From Monodelphis domestica (taxonomy: Eukaryota; Chordata; Mammalia; Didelphimorphia; Didelphidae), in NCBI RefSeq assembly GCF_027887165.1, contig NC_077230.1, positions 346,637,989 through 346,701,988 on the forward strand: DNA of 64,000 bases. The letters are read 5' to 3'. Positions within the stretch are counted from its first letter, which is position 1, and each line of letters starts with the position of its first letter. The translations under genes were made by a program, and so were the position numbers. This document shows, in pieces, positions 1-64,000 of the stretch. The notes under the pieces are model-generated. The model saw nothing but the letters and a program-made list of their open reading frames with translations, ran no database searches and had not been told where the DNA came from.

Positions 1-1559
1 TAGACCCTAAGTGCTCTAGTCATTACCCCATGCTGCCTTCTACTTGGGGATACAAAGATAAAATAAAAATTAAAAAAAAAACTTAGTTCTCAAAGAACTT
101 ATACTTTTTAATAGAAAAGTTAAAGGAAAAAATATAAGGCAAGGGAGAGTTTTAGGTACGACATGAGGAAGGAGAGATCACTTTTAGATGGAACAGCAAA
201 CTTTTCAAGAAGGAAGGAGCAACTCCATAAAAGGTTGACTGCTGACTTGAGTTTTCATTTAGGAATTACATAGCTGAATTCCTTGGCGACCTTAAATTAA
301 TATATATCAGTCTTTTAAAGTGATTTCCATGTCACAGCCTAGAAGGAAAACTTCCAACAGGAAGAGATGTGGAGGAGATATGTTACAGGATGTTAATATA
401 TAGAGGAAGGAGAATAAATGCAAGGAGGGAGCAAAGATAGGTTGGGGCTAGGTCAAAAAAGTCTTAAATGCCAGGCTCTAATGATTTTTGTATTTTGTTC
501 CATAGGCAAATAAGAGTCTGTTTAAGTTTCTTAGCAAGAAAATTAAATGCTAAGAGCTGGGCGAATCAGTCATTCAATCAATATAAGTTTATTAAGTCCC
601 TACTATATTTTGAGGGCAGTTAGTTGGGGCAGTGGATAGAATGCAGAACCTGGAGTCAGGGCTCATGTTCCTAAATTCAAATCCCACCTCAGACACCTAC
701 TAGTTGTGTGGCCCTTGGCAAGTCACTTAACCCTGTTTGCTGCAGGTTCCTTACTGTTAAATGAGCAGAAGAAATAGCAAATCATTCTAGTGTCTTTGCC
801 AAATCACTTAGATTCGACACAACTATATTCTTGGCCCAGAGCTAGGTGTTGAGGATACAATGAAAGGCAAAAAAGCTTCCAGACAGTAAAATAGGGGAGT
901 CAATATACAAACAACTGCATTATTTGGACAGCTGTATGGAGCATGGCTTGCAGGAGACTGGTGACAGTTGAAGTTGTACCAAGAGAGTCCTGAAATAAGT
1001 CACTATGACTGAGGAGAGTGTACATGAGAGATGGGGAGGCAAGAGAGGATTGTGAGAAGGTAGGGGTGGGGGATTCCAAGTGGAAAGTACAGAGGGAGGC
1101 AAGGGTGAGAGGATGGGCTGAGGGATTGATTTGGGTAGCAGTAAGAACATAAGGGCACTGTGGGGAAGGGCAGAGTACATAAGAGAGGATGGAAGTAGGA
1201 ATTTCCAGCCGGCATGTGGTAGAGTAGCTTAGGTAGAAAAGGTGATGGAGTGGGGGATTTATTTCTTCAACGGAATAGAAGGAAAAAATATTTCGAGGTG
1301 GGCAATCAAACGTTTTAACCTTTAGCAAAGCAAGAATGTAGAAGAGATGCAGGGGAAGGGAGAGGAAGGGACCAGGGAAGAGAAGGGGAGATGCAGAAGG
1401 TGGGAGATTCTGGCGCAAGCACGCCTAGGCCGCGGTTTAGGCCTCTTGCTGTAACCTGGGTGAGCCTGCAGAAAGAAGGGACGGTGTAACTCCTACCTCC
1501 TGGTGAGGTAGGGAGATTCAACTAAGAAAAATCACGTTTTAAAGCGCTCTATAAAAACT
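1..1559. other. Upstream intergenic flank
   Basis: AT-rich until about 900, then purine-rich on the + strand (about 1020-1400). It contains one MAR1-like SINE (613-822) and traces of an old dispersed repeat (about 20-250 and 840-990, with the gaggatacaaagg-type wording also seen near 34990 and 31760). Minus-strand open frames at 900-1521 are pyrimidine-rich, low-complexity translations without domains. No gene is supported. Confidence 0.6.
613..822 (+). repeat. MAR1-like tRNA-derived SINE
   Basis: Head GGGCAGTTAGTTGGGGCAGTGG, then ACCTGGAGTCAGG, TTCAAATCCCACCTCAGACAC, a CORE segment (GGCAAGTCACTTAACCCTGTTTG), and a tail reading TTTGCCAAATCACTTAGATT then CGACACAAC. The order and wording match marsupial MAR1-type CORE-SINEs, with moderate decay. 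Confidence 0.75.
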
Positions 1560-1876
1560 AGCACTATTATGGTTATAATTTCCGGGGGCCGGGCGGAGAC
1601 GATGGGCGGGCCAGTAAGAGGATGGAGGAATAAAACCAGGAGTAAGGAACCCGAGTCACACATCACAGGGAAGGTGGTCGGGAACGAGTGGGACGGGGAG
1701 ACACCATGTTACAGGCTTACGACTCCGTTGGAACCGTTCGGGTGTAGGTTACTTCGTTCGGACCTCCCGCCGGAGTCAGTCTGGCCCCGCCCTCCCCTTT
1801 TTGCCCCTCCCCTGCGCCACACTCTTCATGGCTGCCATAGCGCGAGCCACAGTCTATTTCCTCCGCCTGAGGGTCC

Positions 1877-1883
1877 TGAGTCA
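1877..1883. promoter_or_regulatory. AP-1-like site TGAGTCA
   Basis: An exact TGAGTCA heptamer lies 40 bp upstream of the first inverted CCAAT box within the CpG island. It matches the AP-1 core; a 7-bp match can occur by chance, so function is only possible. Confidence 0.35.
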
Positions 1884-1922
1884 GGTTCAGAGCGCGTCCC
1901 CTCCCTCTCCCTATGGGCTGTC

Positions 1923-1956
1923 ATTGGGCAACTTTATCTTGGTCGCCTTCCATTGG
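1923..1956 (-). promoter_or_regulatory. Paired inverted CCAAT boxes (NF-Y type)
   Basis: ATTGG occurs at 1923-1927 and again at 1952-1956, 29 bp apart, both inside CATTGGGC contexts. Inverted CCAAT pairs at roughly this spacing are a common NF-Y arrangement in TATA-less CpG-island promoters. A CRE half-site (CGTCA, 1971-1975) follows 15 bp downstream. Binding is inferred. Confidence 0.55.
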
Positions 1957-2585
1957 GCCGCTAGGTGTGGCGTCAGCTTCTTCCTGCCTCCTCCTCCTCT
2001 CCCTCCGCCTTCTGTTCTGCCCCTTTCCTTCGCCTGTCAATTCTTACTCCCAGTCTCCTCGCCGGCCCCACCCTCCCTCTCCGCCCAGGGTCGGGCAAGG
2101 TGGCGGGGCAGAAAGAGAAGACAGAGCCTGGGAAACTGAGGAGCCGGCAAGTGCGGCGAGCGCGCTCTCGCCCGCCCCGCCCGTGCTCGCGCACGCACAC
2201 GGGCGCGTTACGCTGTCACGCCCGCGCGCCTCGGCCCAGAGGCTCGCGCACTAGAGCAGATTCGGCTGCGGCGGCGAAGCTCGGAGCTCTCTGGGAGAAG
2301 GGAGCGAGGAGCGGCTCCGGCGCCCTCTGTCCCCTCGACTCTTCTCCCTCCGGTCGTGCGGAAGGGTGGGGCCATCTGCCGCCTCTCCCCCTCCTCGCGA
2401 GGCCGACTCCGACCCCCCCCCCCCACGCTCGTCGCGCCGCCTGTCCCTCCCCCCACCATCCCCTTGTCCGTCTGTCCGTCTCCTCCCGCGTCTTTGCAGG
2501 ATACCTCCTGCTTTCTGCTGCTCCTCCGCCCTCCGTGTCTGGGGCTGCGGGGAGCCCGCGGAGCCCGAGGAGATCCCTGGGCTGA

Positions 2586-55922
<53,337 letters not shown>

Positions 55923-57329
55923 TGAGATTTCCTCAAATGGTCAAAGAAATCTTTTTTTCCCTTTTAGGGGGAAACTTTAGGTTCCTGTTAGTATCCAAGA
56001 GTATTAGATACCTATTGAAAATTTTGAGATTATCTAGTCTAATTGCCTTTAACATCTAATCAGTAGATGAGGAAATTAAGGCCTGGAGGGGAAAGGGGGC
56101 CTAACTCAAGTTTTTTTTCTTACATGCTACACTGTTTCCACTCTTCAATATTCTAAATGATTCTTGATTTTATTAATTTAGGTAGATAGATCACACAGAA
56201 ATTACAGTCCTAGATGATTTTATGAGTTATATCCCCTGGAGGCGATTGAACTTCTAATTCTGAAAAAGCCAGAAGAGATAATATAAATATTTTGTAGAAA
56301 TTCTAAAACCTACCAAATCGCAAAGCAAGAAGTGCCATTTAACCTAAGAATTTACTGAGTTAGAGGTGGATTTTCCACTGTTTTGGAGTGAAAGGGTGAG
56401 GTTGGAGTTTTGAAGGGGATGGAAAAGATTATTTGTTTTGTAATAATGACACTTTGTTGCTTTTGAAAGAACAAATTTATTGAGCAACTCCAATAAATTG
56501 TCAGAAATTTCCATGTTGCTTGGCAACATCCTAGGCTCTTTTGTTCAGATCTAGAAATGCCCAAAATAAACATATCAGTAAACCCATGTTTTAAGGAGGT
56601 AGGTAGATAGGTAGCATAAGACAAGGTTTGACTTGGTGTGGTGGGGTTTAAAAGTCTGCCATTAGGTCTTAGGCAACTTGACATCATCTGTATTGTAGAA
56701 TTGGGGCAGAGAGATGCCTATTTTCTTTAAATCTAGCTCTTTATGGGAGATTCTTCAGTCTGTGTGAATAATAAGGGCAACATTTTATGTATTCGGAAAT
56801 ATTTTCTTCAATGTAACTCTTTGAAATAAACAGTGCAAAATACCATTATGCTTTATAGATAAAGAAGCTGAGTCTCACAGAAAGGAATTGACTTGCCCAG
56901 GGTTAACAGTAAATGATATATCCTGTAAGGGTTAACCTAGAAGCTACAACTTAGGAAGCCCTAATGGCGCCAGAAATAATAATGCATGATTCTGGCCGAC
57001 CTGAATGTTGCCCAGGGTATCCCCTTATTATGGGAACATATGTCCTTTTCAATAGGCAGTCTACCATAGAATATAGAAAACTGGCCATAGAGTTGGGAAA
57101 ACCAGAGTTCAAGTGCAGTCTCTGTGGTGCACACTGAATGTCCTAGCACTTAACCTCCTGGTTCTCTGGGTCTACTCTGCAGAGAAGGTGCTGATCTATA
57201 CTGGTAGTAGTTCCTCACTAGGAATTCCCTATACCAATGAAATTTCAGGCTGAATTTAGAGAAAATTTATGGAAAAGAGATAGGAAACTCAGAACAAATA
57301 AATTGTTGCTTTGTTAAAAATTTTATAGG

Positions 57330-57505
57330 ACATGAGCAGTTAGGTAGAGCAATGAATAGAGAGCTAGGACTGGAGTTGGGAGAACCTGGGTTCAAAGGTG
57401 ACCTCAGACACTTTGTAGCTATGTGACCCTGGGAAAGACATTTTGACTAGTCCTTGTTCTCCTGCCTTGGAGTTATTACTAAGACAGAAAGTAAGAGGTT
57501 TTTTT
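57330..57505 (+). repeat. CORE-SINE-type element, sense, decayed
   Basis: GAGCAGTTAGGTAGAGCAATG, CCTGGGTTCAAAGGTGACC, TCAGACACTTTGTAGCTATG, CTCCTGCCTTGGAGTTATTAC, AAAGTAAGAGGTTTTTTT. Confidence 0.72.
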
Positions 57506-57639
57506 ATTTTTTGTTTTTTCAATTTTTCGTTTCTGTATCTCCAGAGTGTAGCACCATACCTTGCTGGTAGGCATGTAATAAATACTTGTTGATTAACAGA
57601 TAGGTTCAAGGCCCTTCACCCTTTCTGTTATATCCTCCT

Positions 57640-58620
57640 CTGAATGGTCTCCAGCTGATTAATATACTTCAACTAGAGCTTTTAGAACAGAGTAGAGTAC
57701 TTAAGGTGTGATCTCACTAGGGCATACATAGTATATAAGTAATAATACCTATTCTTAGAAGCTATGTTTCTCTTGATGCAGCTCAGGATTATATGGGCTC
57801 TTGGAGATGCCATGCCACACTTTTAATTCATTGAATTTGCTAATACTTCTGAGATATTTTTCACAGAAATAGCTGTTTAACCAGATTTTCCAATCCTATA
57901 CTTATAAAATCAAGTTTTAAAAACCAAGAATAAAATTTTATGTTTATCCTGTTGAATTTCATCTTATTAGATACAGTCCAAAACTAACCTGTCAAGCTCT
58001 TTTTCAGTCCTAACTCTGGCCTACAGCATATCAGCTATCTTTCCCAGCTTTATGCCATCTTAGTTTGATGAGAAACTTTTACCTGAATCATTGATAAAAC
58101 TGTTAAATAACATAGCCAGTGCAGATACAACCATTCCTAATATCCCACTAGATATGTCCTACTGACCAGACATTGAGCCAGACATTCTTGAGTTTGTCCA
58201 AGAAACCATTTCCAAATTCATCTTACTGTGTCATCATCCATTGTTCAACTTTCCATCTTCTTCCAAGAATTGTATGAGATACTTTATCAAATGCTTTGAT
58301 AAAATATAGGTAAACATTATTTACAGAATTCTTCTGATTCACAAATTTGTTGGTTTTGGATTTGTCTGCCACAGATAACCCTCGAAGCCAGGATGATACT
58401 CTTTAATCACTATATTTTACTAGGTATTAGATAACTATTGTTTAATGCCCCTTTTTCAAAAATTTTCAGGAATTAAAGGCTAGATAAATGGCTTTTAATT
58501 TGTAGATTTTCTTCTGTAGTCTTGGAGTAGCTATGTCAGTAGCTCAACATTCATGACTCCTAGCTCTTTCAGTACCTGAGGATATGAATATATTTATATC
58601 CGTATATAGAGGCATGTGTC
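57640..58620 (-). repeat. CR1/L3 LINE fragment, antisense
   Basis: Strong CR1/L3 wording in antisense: CTCTTGATGCAGCTCAGGAT, CCTGTTGAATTTCATCTTAT, CCTGTCAAGCTCTTTTTCAG, TCATTGATAAAACTGTTAAA, ATACTTTATCAAATGCTTTG then ATAAAATATAGGTAAAC. Long but full of small indels; no coding capacity. Confidence 0.75.
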
Positions 58621-59239
58621 TTGAATTAATCAACACCAACTAGATGCTTCCTTAGTTAAGACAAATAAGGGCATAGGATCAAGTACCAATTAGTCATTTT
58701 TAGTTATTTCTGGTGCAAATCTAATGCTCCTAAACATAGAAACAATAAGCAAAACAATCCAGTGGTCTCCAATGTGAAAGCCATGGTTGATCTTGGATAG
58801 CAGGGTGGCTATGAGACTCATCCAGTCAGAAGGTAATAAAGTAGGTTGCATTCCACCATCTCTCCAGTAGCAAGACTTATTTCTGATATAATCCTTTCAA
58901 CCCCTTTAGTCTTCATAGTCTAATACTCTTTTGTTGTATCAACTCTTGCTGTTTTGCAGGCTCACAAACCTTTATTTTCTTTGCCAGATATCAACCCTTC
59001 ATGGTAATTCTAATCTAACCATGACCCAGAAACTCACAATAGCTGTTTAGGTAACATTGGGAAAATCTTCTCCCAGTGAACCCTCACCTTTCTTTGATAT
59101 CTTTGTACATTGACTGATGAGTAATAGCTCCATTTCATCCATTTTTCCTTTTGGATGAAACAGAATAAAGTGCACAGGATAAATGGACAAGGATAGTTGC
59201 AATTGGCATCAAATAGCTAATCATCTTTATCCAATTTTT

Positions 59240-59850
59240 ATCCCAACATTCCTTCCATGAACCCAGTTTCATGATCTAGATGTCACCTGCAACTTTTCAT
59301 TCTCATTTATCCTTCATATCTGTTCAATTGCCAAGTCTTAATGTCTACCTTTACATTTTCTTTCATCTGTCCCCTAATCTTCACCTATATGACTACTATT
59401 CTAATTTAAGCTCTCAGCGTCTTATCACATGGACTTTTGCGTTAGCTTCCTAATTGGTTTCCCTGCCTTGAATCTGTCCCCTCTCTCATCTTCTATGCAG
59501 ATACCAAATGATTTCTTAAATTGTATGTCTGTCTCTCCTTTACTCAGTAAGTGGCAATTCTTATAGTGGTTCAAATATAGGGTATTCCCAAAGTTAGTGC
59601 TGTTTCAAACTTGTAAGCTTAAAAATCCCTCTTTGTAAAGCTTTAAAATTCTTTACAACAGGAACAAGTTGCATTTCTAACTTTATATATTACTGCCCTC
59701 CTTGCCTCTGTGGTGTAGCCAAATTTGCTCTTTTTTTGCTGTTCCTTGAACACAAAATTTCATCTCCCTTTCCATTCATTTGCATTGTCTATCCCCTTTG
59801 CTTCTTAGACATCTTGGTTTCCTACCAGACCTAAACTGAGTACTACCTTC
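59240..59850 (+). repeat. L2 LINE 3' portion, sense
   Basis: CAAGTCTTAATGTCTACC, GCTTCCTAATTGGTTTCCCTG, CTGCCCTCCTTGCCTCTGTG and TGCTGTTCCTTGAACACAAAA follow L2 order with decay. Confidence 0.55.
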
Positions 59851-61169
59851 TAAATGAATCCTTTACAGATTCATTCCCTCTTTTTCCTAGTCCTCTTCTT
59901 ATTAGTAGGTTCTTGAATTGTTTATAGATAGAAGAGCCAGTAGAATAATAATAATGGAAAATGGAATAAAGAGGAATAATTGCTAGAGCAGATTCCTTTT
60001 GGAAGCAATAATATAATGTAATCAAAGTGCAGATAGAAATTATTAGTCTTTGAAAATAGGAGACATGCTAATTCTTTTGAGACAGAACAGAAAGAAGAAG
60101 AAAAAAGATGAGAAAAGCGGAGAAGTTTTATAGTGGAGAAGAAGGTGAGAGGAGTTGTATTGCATGGTCTCATTCTGAGGAAAATCGCTGCTAAGGGGAG
60201 GGCACTGAACCATTAATGGGGGGAACAAAAGCTTAAAGAATGGAAAAAGTTTTGCTGAAGGAAATACAGTAGGAAAGCTATAAAATTAATGAAAATAGTT
60301 GGCAAACAGCAATAGAGAGCCAGTTTGAGATTCAGAAGCATAACTTTTTTGGTAGACTTTATGGGAATTGGTGAAATGTAATGGGAATTGTGAACACCTG
60401 GAAAGTGGATAGTAGAACTTCCTAAGAGGTGACAATTGAAGCTCAAGGGATCTAATGGAGTGAACTAAAGTGACATTTACATCATCATAAGTGGATTTCA
60501 ATAATCATATTTTAAATGTATCAGGTACATTAAAATTTAGTTGTCTTAGTAACCTAAGAAAAAGTGATGGAAGCAGATGATTATATACATAATAATTATT
60601 TATGGTTAAAATTTTTACCACATCTGCAATAGGAATTGCTGAGGAATATTAGTAAGGCTAACCAGTTTTGCTTGATTTCCCTGGAGAAGATGCCTGAATT
60701 TTTTTCTTATTACTGTGAAAGTGCTCTTTCCTTTTTACTCCTGGTTTTTAGTTCTCGGTCTTATTAGAAACAATGAGCCCTAAGAAACTTATTTCTGCTA
60801 AAGTGTTGTCATTTCCTCCTCTTTTGGATAATGTATTCTGATATAAGATGAATAGGTTCAAGGAAACACTTAAGAATTTGGCTAGAAGAATTCAGACAGC
60901 TGACTTTATACCTGAAATAAAGACAGTAGTAAAAGTTCCCATTTTTATAAAACATGAATACTTACAGGCACTTTCCTTATAACAGTAATGTTAGATGGTA
61001 GGGAAAATATTTTCATCTAAATTTTATACCTGAGGAAATTTAAGATTTGAATAAGCAAAATTACTTTTTTGAGAGTCACATTTACTTATTAAATATAAGA
61101 ACTGGAATTTGAAGTCAGGTCCTGGGTTCATGAAATTTTCAAGGTCCAAATCCAGCTCAAAAATCAAAC

Positions 61170-61370
61170 GCAGTTAAACCTTTCGAGTCAAGTCTGTGCT
61201 AAAATCCTGACCCTGAACCACTATGTATATGTCTGTGAGGAGATCACTTGACTTCTTTGCTCCCTAGTTTCTTCATTCATAAATTATGGCTAATACTTTT
61301 ACTTCCCTCCAGAGGGATTGCAGAAAAGTGTTTTGTAAAAACTGTGAAATAGTACTGAATATAAGTGTTC
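61170..61370 (+). repeat. MIR SINE, sense, decayed
   Basis: AGGAGATCACTTGACTTC, CTAGTTTCTTCATTCATAAA, GGATTGCAGAAAAGTG, TTTTGTAAAAACTGTGAAAT. Confidence 0.5.
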
Positions 61371-63834
61371 TTATACATTTAGTTTTTCTCACATGAAACA
61401 TATATTTTATATATGCTGAACCAACATTAGAATCATAGTTGCCTATTGGGTCAGCTGCATACTTACTGTAGCTCCCTTTTCAATCTCAAGTTCCCATCTG
61501 CTCGCCTCTATATATACTAATGCACAGTTGGTAGACTGAAATCAAAATTGCATTACCATGCCTTCCTACATTGACAGGTCTGATTTAAACAAGAGGTTAA
61601 AATATTCTTTGTAACTGGTAACAGTTATCATGAATGTGATTCTATCAAAGGGGAAAATGATTTTCTGATTGGAGTGACATTTATGAAATAGACCATATTC
61701 TCTTTTTGTATTTATACCTTGAATTCTAAAGGGAAATAGTAGTGCCTTATTAAATAATGGAGTGTGTTAGGAGACTCTGCAAATTAATTGATCTGAAACC
61801 AAGAAAAATTTTTGTGGAATTTTGACTTAAATGATTAAAAACTAATATAAAAATAATTTCTTTCACTTGATAGATTGTCTGAAGAGTTAAATTCAGAGTT
61901 TTATAATTCAGTCCTAAAGATGAACTGTAATGATGTTAATATTTGTCCTGTTAAGGTTTTTAGCCCTCAGAGATACAACTCATTTATGTTTTTCTGAAGA
62001 TTTTCCACATGAAAAGAGGTTTGTAGTTAAGTGTTCTATTCTTCTGTCAGATGGATCTTTCTCTCCTGATTGCACTGGAAATATATTTTTACCTAACTCT
62101 ACTTTTCAGAGCATAGAGGTAAAAAACCTGAAGCATGTAGAAGGGTAGGAAAAGATGGTAAACTGAAGATGCAGGATTGTTCTCTGAGAGATCTACTAGG
62201 GAAGAAGATAGCCATTGAGTGGTTGTTGAACACTTACTGTGTGGCTTAGGTTCTACCAAGTGCTGTGGTAGATGCAAACGAATCACAAAAAATGCCTTTG
62301 ACCTTCAAGCTAAAAAAAAAATAAAGAATATCTAGAACTGGGATTGATAGATCTGGAAGGGACCTTAGAAGTCATATGAGCTAACTGCCTTATTTTACAG
62401 AGAGGGAAACAGTCTTAGAGAGAAGGGAAGAAGGAGCTATGCTTGATGTAGCCTGGAAAATAGAGAGAGATCAGTGTAAGCTTGTGTTGTTGAACAATGT
62501 TTTTTGATATGCCATTCAATGTCCATAGCATTGGTGTTTCCTGCCACATAAGATAGGCCTTACTCCCTGTTGACAGCTGTGATTGAACTGAATAAAGCCC
62601 CAGAGAATCAGACCACATAGGGAATTATCCTGCACTGACCCATTAGAGAGAAACCAGTCTAAAAAGAAAGTTATCTCATATAAAAGCCCTTTGCATTCGG
62701 GGGACTAATGACTGTCTTTGAGAGCAAATAGTTAACATTTCGTTCATTCTTGATATTTGAAGCGACTTTATAGACTATTTAGCATATTCTCAATTGATTT
62801 TGTTTTGTTCCTGGAAGCTAGTTGAAAATGAAAATTGTTTTCATACCTGTTCCTTGTGTTTTAGCTCATCTTGTCTTAAGTTCCTGTGTTTTTCAGTTTC
62901 CAAGTCATTGATTAAATTCATATCAATATAGCCTAAGTAAATGTACATTTAAATGTTTGTCTGAGACTCCTCATAAACGATTTGTAGCAGTCAGAATTAG
63001 TGCTACTATATATGGATGAAGTTGACCACACCTTTAATGTGAGGATTTTACTATTTCAATACTATTAGATAAAATTCCAGGTTATGCAAAACCTAGTGTG
63101 TTTGTTACTAGTTAAAATGTTTTAATTCATTTCAGTATTTTGATAGGTTGAGAGTACCAGAATGTATTCAGCCATGTACTTTCAAGTCTTTGCCTCTTTT
63201 ACATGCTGCCTCCACCTTTGACTGTTGCATGATACATAATTGTTTATGAAACCTTATTCATAAGATAAGATAGGACTGTGGGCATTTGGGTTAGCGAAAG
63301 TACACACTCTCTCTCTGCCTTTAATACTTAGATCCTTTATTTAATTTGCTATCAGTCAGCCAATACAATTATATATTTTTTTCTTGGTTTCCTTGGTTTG
63401 GCTGATGATATTTATAAAATAGACTTCCCCCATTGCCAAGTTTCCTTTTAAAATAAACCCTTAAAAAAAGGTGAGAGATTTAGCTAATGCATCGTTTTAG
63501 TGACTAGCCAGAATGCAAGCTACTGGCATTTATTGCCAACATCATGGCTGCAGATGTAACAAACTGAGGCCATTTCCATCAAGTAACATGAATTTTTCCT
63601 CTTTTTAAATTGCTCTATCCTAAAACTCTTACTCTTTGACCTATTTAAGTACTTGTAGCAAAATATGAAAGAACAAAACTTTAATGAAAGACTGAATTTT
63701 AAAAATTATTCTTAGCTTAAAACAAAATTGAATAAACATTATCTAATGAATTCTAATGTTTTGCTTCTCTTGAATTTTGTATTTTGGCCTCAGATTTTCT
63801 GTTTTAAGTATGGTCTTTTCTTCAGGAATACTTG

Positions 63835-64000
63835 GAAGTCTTCTATTTTATTAAATGACCATACTTACCCCTGAAAGAATACAGTCAGTTTTGCTGGGTA
63901 GTTAATTCTCGATTGTAGACCCGGTTCCCTTGCCTTCTAGAATATCATATTCCAAGCCTTCCAGTCTTTCAGTGTGGAGGCTGCCAGGTCCTGTGTGATC
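63835..64000 (-). repeat. Repeat-like terminal block, possibly L1 or LTR, antisense
   Basis: AGTCAGTTTTGCTGGGTAG, CCTTCTAGAATATCATATTCC and CCAGTCTTTCAGTGTGG read like a dispersed mammalian retroposon segment, truncated by the window edge. Assignment from memory only. Confidence 0.35.

Noticed and set aside
1..1559. A divergent neighbouring gene sharing the promoter
   Set aside because: No exon-like sequence with splice sites was seen upstream; the minus-strand frames are low-complexity.

Overview
The window is mammalian genomic DNA, almost certainly from a marsupial. It carries the 5' three-quarters of one protein-coding gene, RAB6A, on the + strand, embedded in old and young retroposons. 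The protein call rests on seven exons that join in frame with canonical splice sites. They give the first 165 of the usual 208 residues of Rab6A, a Golgi/TGN small GTPase. The marsupial call rests on many copies of a CORE-SINE-type element (tRNA-like head, CORE motif, a 3' hairpin, then GGTAAGGGTTT plus an A-rich tail), MAR1-like SINEs, marsupial-type L1 3' ends, and abundant L2 and CR1/L3. I do not name a species.

Layout. 1-1560: repeat-bearing upstream flank. About 1560-2900: CpG island and promoter, with paired inverted CCAAT boxes, GC boxes, an AP-1-like site and an ATG-free leader. 2619-2688: coding exon 1. 2689-40614: intron 1 (37.9 kb), rich in L2, L1, CR1/L3, MIR and SINEs, with LTR-like pieces and a 470-bp near-perfect inverted duplication (24270-24742 against 26935-27404). 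40615-40673: exon 2. 40674-49450: intron 2, with a nested antisense L1 cluster that reaches to within about 80-100 bp of exon 3. 49451-49504: exon 3. 51059-51164 and 51231-51336: two mutually exclusive versions of exon 4, separated by only 66 bp. 53402-53513: exon 5. 55787-55880: exon 6. 55881-64000: start of intron 6. The last 43 codons (C-terminal helix, hypervariable tail and CSC prenylation motif) are not in the window.

How it works. Alternative use of the two exon 4 copies makes Rab6A (V62, T87, V88) or Rab6A' (I62, A87, A88). The 66-bp spacer is too short to be spliced normally. Including both exons, or skipping both, gives an early stop codon, so only the two productive isoforms should persist.

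I found no operon, CRISPR array, RNA gene or undescribed defence-type system. The open reading frames outside the Rab exons look like chance or transposon-derived frames. The most unusual structures are the templated inverted duplication in intron 1, the mutually exclusive exon pair with its built-in failure modes, and the SINE 3' hairpin.
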